A DNA stretch of 56,954 bases from an uncultured Clostridia bacterium (GTDB taxonomy: Bacteria > Bacillota > Clostridia > UBA1381), in the NCBI GenBank assembly GCA_947631085.1, contig CANRJY010000013.1:1-56954 (forward strand), written 5' to 3'. The position numbers were made by a program, and so were the translations under genes. Numbering within the stretch: position 1 is the first letter of the stretch; each line of letters opens with the position of its first letter. Below are positions 53,104-56,954 of this stretch, one piece after another. The notes under the pieces were generated by a model, which saw only the letters and a program-made list of their open reading frames with translations, ran no database searches and was not told where the DNA came from.

Positions 53104-53574
53104 TTAAAAACTCCCTTCTTCAAGCATTTCCTTTAATCTCCTTCGGGCGGAGGACAGCTTATAACGCACTGTTCCCGCGGGCATATTGAACGCGCTGCCG
53201 AGTTCCTTTGAATTATACCCGTACAGGTATCGCATTTTAAACAGCATACCCTCAATATCCGGCAGCGCATCAAGAAGCTGCTTGATTTCCGACATATCGT
53301 AATCATCGCATATATCGGCGATTTCGGCATTTTCCTCCGCGACCGTTTCAAAAGCGGAATGACGCACACGATCGAGGTATATGTTTTTAATCGTGGTATA
53401 AAGCCACGCGCGTGACTGCAGCGGATGGAGCTTTTCAAGCGTGTCGGAGCGGCTCAGCGCGCGCGCAAAAGCCTCCTGAACCATATCCTCCGCCGCCGAT
53501 TCGTCACCGCACATAGCCGCGCACCATGAAACAAGCTCGTCGAAAAACTCCCCGTACAGCTCATCGATCGTCAT
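53104..53574 (-). CDS. ECF-type sigma-70 family sigma factor
   Basis: A 156-residue sigma factor with region 2 (SAAEDMVQEAFARAL and RAWLYTTIKNIYLDRVRH) and region 4 (MRYLYGYNSKELGSAFNMPAGTVRYKLSSARRRL), and no other domain. The ATG at 53574 follows GTGAGG. Its only apparent partner is the bactofilin-like gene downstream. I see no convincing self-type promoter in the 66 bases before it; it may be read through from the riboflavin operon. Confidence 0.9.
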   Translation of the reverse strand: MTIDELYGEFFDELVSWCAAMCGDESAAEDMVQEAFARALSRSDTLEKLHPLQSRAWLYTTIKNIYLDRVRHSAFETVAEENAEIADICDDYDMSEIKQLLDALPDIEGMLFKMRYLYGYNSKELGSAFNMPAGTVRYKLSSARRRLKEMLEEGSF

Positions 53575-53640
53575 ATACCTCACCGTCCCTTTTATCCGCT
53601 TTCACTTATATAACGTTTAAAAAGGCAAAAATGTTGAAGT

Positions 53641-54114
53641 TTATCGGGAATTTTTTATCTGCTTCGCGAGATTTATCATCTCTATCGCTCCGAGAGCGCA
53701 GTCGTAGCCCTTATTGCCCGCCTTTGTTCCGGCGCGCTCTATAGCCTGCTCGATGTTGTCGGTCGTGAGTATGCCGAACATCACGGGAACACCCGTAACG
53801 AGCGACACCTGTGCTATACCCTTTGAAACCTCGTTGCAGACATAGTCATAATGCGAGGTCGCGCCGCGTATTACCGCACCCAAACAAATCACTGCGTCAT
53901 ACTTGCCGCTCTCAGCCATTTTCTTAGCCATAAGCGGTATCTCAAACGCGCCGGGTACCCACGCGAGAGTGATATTATCCCCGCTTACGTCATGCCGCAG
54001 CAGCCCGTCCTCCGCGCCGCTTATGAGCTTTGATACGATAAACTCGTTGAAACGCGACGCTACTATGCCGATTTTAACGTCCTTTGGTACTAATTTTCCT
54101 TCCAAAATTTTCAT
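53641..54114 (-). CDS. ribH: 6,7-dimethyl-8-ribityllumazine synthase
   Basis: A 157-residue lumazine synthase that condenses the ribityl-uracil intermediate with dihydroxybutanone phosphate. Recognised by [43 protein letters not shown] and [15 protein letters not shown]. Subunits assemble into pentamers or capsids. ATG with AAAGGAGG upstream; last gene of ribD-ribE-ribBA-ribH. Confidence 0.97.
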   Translation of the reverse strand: MKILEGKLVPKDVKIGIVASRFNEFIVSKLISGAEDGLLRHDVSGDNITLAWVPGAFEIPLMAKKMAESGKYDAVICLGAVIRGATSHYDYVCNEVSKGIAQVSLVTGVPVMFGILTTDNIEQAIERAGTKAGNKGYDCALGAIEMINLAKQIKNSR

Positions 54115-54129
54115 GATTATTCCTCCTTT

Positions 54130-55335
54130 TTATTCCTTATCATAATTCAAATAATGTCCCATTTTATGCTGTTTTGTCAGCAAATAAAACTCATCGTCCG
54201 CGCCCGCTTCTATTTGTATCGGCACACGCTCGACAATTTCCAGCCCGAATTTTTCCAAGCCGTCGATTTTGAGCGGATTGTTCGTCATAAGCCGCATTTT
54301 GCCCACGCCAAGCTCCGCCAATATCTGCGCGCCCACGCTGTAATCGCGCATATCCTCGGGAAAACCGAGCGCGAGATTCGCCTCTACCGTGTCTAAGCCC
54401 TGATCCTGCAACGCGTACGCGCGGATTTTGTTTATAAGCCCTATTCCGCGCCCCTCCTGCCTTAAATAGAGCAGCACTCCCCTGCCCTCTTTCGCGATCC
54501 GTTTCATCGCCGCGTCATACTGCTGACCGCAGTCGCAGCGCGCACTGCCTAACGCGTCGCCCGTGAGGCACTCCGAATGTACGCGGCATAAAATCGGCTC
54601 GTCGGGGTTCATTTCGCCCATCGTGAGCGCGACGTGGTGCTCGCCGTTGAGCTTATTCACAAAGCCGTGAATTGTGAATTTGCCGTAGCGTGTCGGGAAT
54701 TTCGCCTTCGCCACGCACTCGACTATAACCTCATGCTCGCGGCGGTATTTTTCCAGATCCGCGACCGAAATAAATGTGAGCGCGCGCTCCGCCGCAAACT
54801 CCTTCAAATCGGGCAAACGCATCATATGACCGTCCTCCGCCATGATCTCGCAGCACAGTCCGCACGGCTTCAAACCCGCATATTTCAGTAAATCGACCGA
54901 CGCTTCGGTGTGTCCTTTCCTTTCAAACACGCCGCCCTTTTTCGCGATAAGCGGGAACATATGCCCCGGGCGGCGGAAATCCGACGGACGCGCGTTTTCG
55001 TCGGCGATTTTCCTTGCCGTGTCCGCTCTCTCAAACGCGGATATGCCGGTTGTAGTGCCGACCGCGTCAACCGACACGGTGAACGCCGTTTCGTGGTTGT
55101 CGGTGTTGTCGGCTACCATCGGCGTGAGATGTAATTTCTCCGCCCATTCAGCCGACATCGGCATACAAATAAGCCCCTTCGCGTAGCTTGCCATAAAATT
55201 GAGCATTTCGCCCGTGGCAAACTCGCACGCGGCGATCAAATCACCCTCGTTTTCGCGGTTCTCATCGTCAACCACCATTATCATTTTCCCCCGCTTCAAA
55301 TCCTCTATTGCTTCGGGAATTGTATTAAACTGCAT
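54130..55335 (-). CDS. ribBA: Bifunctional DHBP synthase / GTP cyclohydrolase II
   Basis: A 401-residue fusion. The RibB half (about 1-200) makes dihydroxybutanone phosphate ([21 protein letters not shown]). The RibA half opens GTP to start the pathway, with zinc-binding cysteines in [15 protein letters not shown] and the [11 protein letters not shown] active-site segment. It feeds both branches that RibH joins. ATG with GGAGG upstream. Confidence 0.97.
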   Translation of the reverse strand: MQFNTIPEAIEDLKRGKMIMVVDDENRENEGDLIAACEFATGEMLNFMASYAKGLICMPMSAEWAEKLHLTPMVADNTDNHETAFTVSVDAVGTTTGISAFERADTARKIADENARPSDFRRPGHMFPLIAKKGGVFERKGHTEASVDLLKYAGLKPCGLCCEIMAEDGHMMRLPDLKEFAAERALTFISVADLEKYRREHEVIVECVAKAKFPTRYGKFTIHGFVNKLNGEHHVALTMGEMNPDEPILCRVHSECLTGDALGSARCDCGQQYDAAMKRIAKEGRGVLLYLRQEGRGIGLINKIRAYALQDQGLDTVEANLALGFPEDMRDYSVGAQILAELGVGKMRLMTNNPLKIDGLEKFGLEIVERVPIQIEAGADDEFYLLTKQHKMGHYLNYDKE

Positions 55336-55350
55336 TTTATGTCAACCTCC

Positions 55351-55986
55351 TTAAAATCCGTTTTCAGCCAAAAACTCATACGTTATGCCGCCTTTCGGAA
55401 TGTTTTCCGACGGCTGCATCAACTTTTCCACATACTTTGCGATTATATCACATTCAAGATTTACCGCGTCGCCAATTCGTTTTTCGAGCAGCGTAGTTTC
55501 GCCGCCGGTATGCGGAATTATCGAAACCTTAAAGCATTTATCGTCAACATACGCGACCGTCAGACTTATTCCGTCGATCGCGATAGAGCCTTTTTCAACG
55601 ATATACCGCAGAATTTCACTCTCCGCCGCGACAGTCACCCAAACCGCGTTGCCGTCGTTTCGCATATTTGTCACAGTCCCCGTGCCGTCAATATGACCGG
55701 AAACTATATGCCCCCCGAAGCGTCCGTCGGCTTTCATTGCGCGCTCCAAATTAACGCGGCTGCCGACCGAAAGCGCGCCGAGCGCTGTGCGGCCGAACGT
55801 CTCGTTCATTACGTCCGCGGTAAAAATGCCGTTTCCGATCTCAACTGCGGTCAGGCAAGCGCCGTTTACCGCCACACTGTCGCCGATTTCAATACCGTCG
55901 GTAATGCCGCATTTTATTGTCACAGTTCCGCGCTGTCTATTTATCGCCGTCACAGTTCCGACAGCTTCGATCAACCCCGTAAACAT
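55351..55986 (-). CDS. ribE: Riboflavin synthase (alpha subunit)
   Basis: A 211-residue trimeric enzyme that dismutates two lumazine molecules to riboflavin. Two homologous lumazine-binding barrels are seen: the first opens with MFTGLIEAVG and contains VAVNGACLTA, and the second contains GHIDGTGTV and GISLTVAYV. The ATG at 55986 is used because it begins the conserved FTGLIE, with AGGAG eight bases upstream; a GTG three codons earlier is not needed. Confidence 0.96.
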   Translation of the reverse strand: MFTGLIEAVGTVTAINRQRGTVTIKCGITDGIEIGDSVAVNGACLTAVEIGNGIFTADVMNETFGRTALGALSVGSRVNLERAMKADGRFGGHIVSGHIDGTGTVTNMRNDGNAVWVTVAAESEILRYIVEKGSIAIDGISLTVAYVDDKCFKVSIIPHTGGETTLLEKRIGDAVNLECDIIAKYVEKLMQPSENIPKGGITYEFLAENGF

Positions 55987-55991
55987 GGGCT

Positions 55992-56954
55992 TCACTCCTT
56001 TACTACATCATATTCCGTCATTATGTCTCCGTCAACAGGCGATACAGCTTTTAATTTCAGCTTTACGGCGTTTTTCATAAGCTCTATTCCCGCTCCGCCC
56101 ACAGGCGTTTTCGCGCCGGTTCCGCCGATTATTTTCGGCGCGGTAAATACCTTTACTTTATTTACAATACCGCTTTGCAGTGCCGCAAAATTCAACTCTC
56201 CGCCGCCTTCGAGCAGTACGCTGTCAATTTGCATTTCGCCGAGCTTTCGCATAAGCGCCGCCAAATCGACGCGTCCGTTTTGGTCGGGGGCATAAATTAC
56301 CTCTATTCCCTTTTCGTTTAACGCCTTTTCCCTTTCCGCATCCTTCACAGCGGCTGCGACGATCGTACGGACGGTGCTCGCTGTTTTCGCGATTTCGCTG
56401 TCGAGCGGCAGACGCATTTTGCTGTCGCAGATTATTCTTATCGGGTCGTTTCCGTTTTCAATGCGGCAGGTAAGGCTCGGATCATCCGCCAAAACCGTAC
56501 CGATACCGACCATTATCGCCGCGTATCTGTTCCTGTCCTCATGCGCGATACGGCGCGTTTTTTCATTTGAGATCCATCTGCTGTCGCCCGTGCGCGAGGC
56601 GATTTTTCCGTCGGCGGTCATCGCGTATTTCATCATAACATACGGCGTTTTTGTGCCGATATAGTGGAAAAATATCTCGTTTAACGCGTCGCACTCATCC
56701 TTTAGAACGCCGGTGTGTACCTCTATTCCATGCTCGCGGAGCTTTTTGATACCGCCGCCCGCTACGAGCGGATTTAGATCGTCCGAGCCGATAAACACGC
56801 GTTTTATTTTATTTTCGATAACCGCGTCAACACACGGCGGCTGCTTGCCGTAGTGGCAGCACGGTTCGAGCGTGACATACATATCCGCGCCCTCGGGAGA
56901 CGCTTTGCAGTTCTTAAACGCGTTTCGCTCCGCGTGAAGCCCGCCGTATTTTTC
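55992..56954 (-). CDS. ribD: Riboflavin deaminase/reductase RibD (N-terminus beyond window)
   Basis: The bifunctional enzyme for the second and third steps of riboflavin synthesis. The visible part includes the zinc deaminase motif HAE at the right edge and the partner motif TLEPCCHYGKQPPC. The C-terminal NADPH-dependent reductase follows (MKYAMTADGKIASRTGDSRWISN, VGIGTVLADDP, LLEGGGELN). The frame stays open to 56954, so the start and any FMN riboswitch lie outside. First visible gene of the rib operon; the ribE start follows its stop by six bases. Confidence 0.96.
   Translation of the reverse strand, partial: EKYGGLHAERNAFKNCKASPEGADMYVTLEPCCHYGKQPPCVDAVIENKIKRVFIGSDDLNPLVAGGGIKKLREHGIEVHTGVLKDECDALNEIFFHYIGTKTPYVMMKYAMTADGKIASRTGDSRWISNEKTRRIAHEDRNRYAAIMVGIGTVLADDPSLTCRIENGNDPIRIICDSKMRLPLDSEIAKTASTVRTIVAAAVKDAEREKALNEKGIEVIYAPDQNGRVDLAALMRKLGEMQIDSVLLEGGGELNFAALQSGIVNKVKVFTAPKIIGGTGAKTPVGGAGIELMKNAVKLKLKAVSPVDGDIMTEYDVVKE

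Overview
The window looks like chromosomal DNA of a Gram-positive, low-to-mid GC, probably anaerobic member of the Clostridia (Bacillota). The evidence: a CIRCE-controlled hrcA-grpE-dnaK-dnaJ operon, a threonine T-box leader on thrS, an nadK-argR-recN cluster, the sporulation gene yunB, a YlbF-family gene, an SLH-domain envelope protein, several canonical sigma-A promoters with 17-bp spacers, and strong GGAGG ribosome binding sites. No phage, CRISPR array, rRNA or intact tRNA was found. The only mobile-DNA trace is the 3' half of a tRNA-Leu(UAA) at 7080-7134.

Layout, left to right. 1-209 is the start of a DUF3737 gene (- strand). 615-6398 encodes a very large secreted modular protein (+). 6.4-7.5 kb is gene-free. 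It is followed by a D,D-carboxypeptidase gene (+), which converges on a - strand operon miaB-ylbF-mutS-mutL-miaA. Next, all on -, come a Dabb-family gene, a small conserved hypothetical, and nadK-argR-recN. An orphan RnfC-like gene (+) faces a CNNM/HlyC-type transporter gene (-). That transporter gene has an attenuator leader with a Cys/His-rich small ORF. Then come a split TauE/SafE pair and an SLH protein gene (all -). rnr and an rlmL-like methylase gene (+) follow, then a frameshifted membrane-protein gene (-).

31057-36117 is a second giant secreted protein (+). It shares its promoter, signal peptide and C-terminal half with the first one. It is followed by a MATE exporter and its MarR regulator (-), and a divergent tam gene (+). 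From 48.6 kb back to 39.0 kb a long - strand run reads hrcA-grpE-dnaK-dnaJ, then a divergent hisD-like/hisB-like pair, an orphan fumarase beta subunit, a CPBP protease-like protein and a second MATE exporter. The right end (-) holds thrS-yunB-isochorismatase-like, an ECF sigma factor with a bactofilin-like partner, and the riboflavin genes ribD-ribE-ribBA-ribH; ribD runs off the edge.

Most of the window is housekeeping: DNA mismatch repair, tRNA A37 modification, heat shock, riboflavin, NADP supply. The most unusual parts are three. First, the two giant secreted paralogues are driven by nearly identical promoters with a paired 8-bp direct repeat. Second, a Cys/His-patterned 39-codon leader ORF runs through an intrinsic terminator upstream of the metal-transporter-like CNNM gene. 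Third, a HisD/HisB/fumarase-beta trio carries substitutions at expected metal ligands. All functions are inferred from sequence patterns alone.
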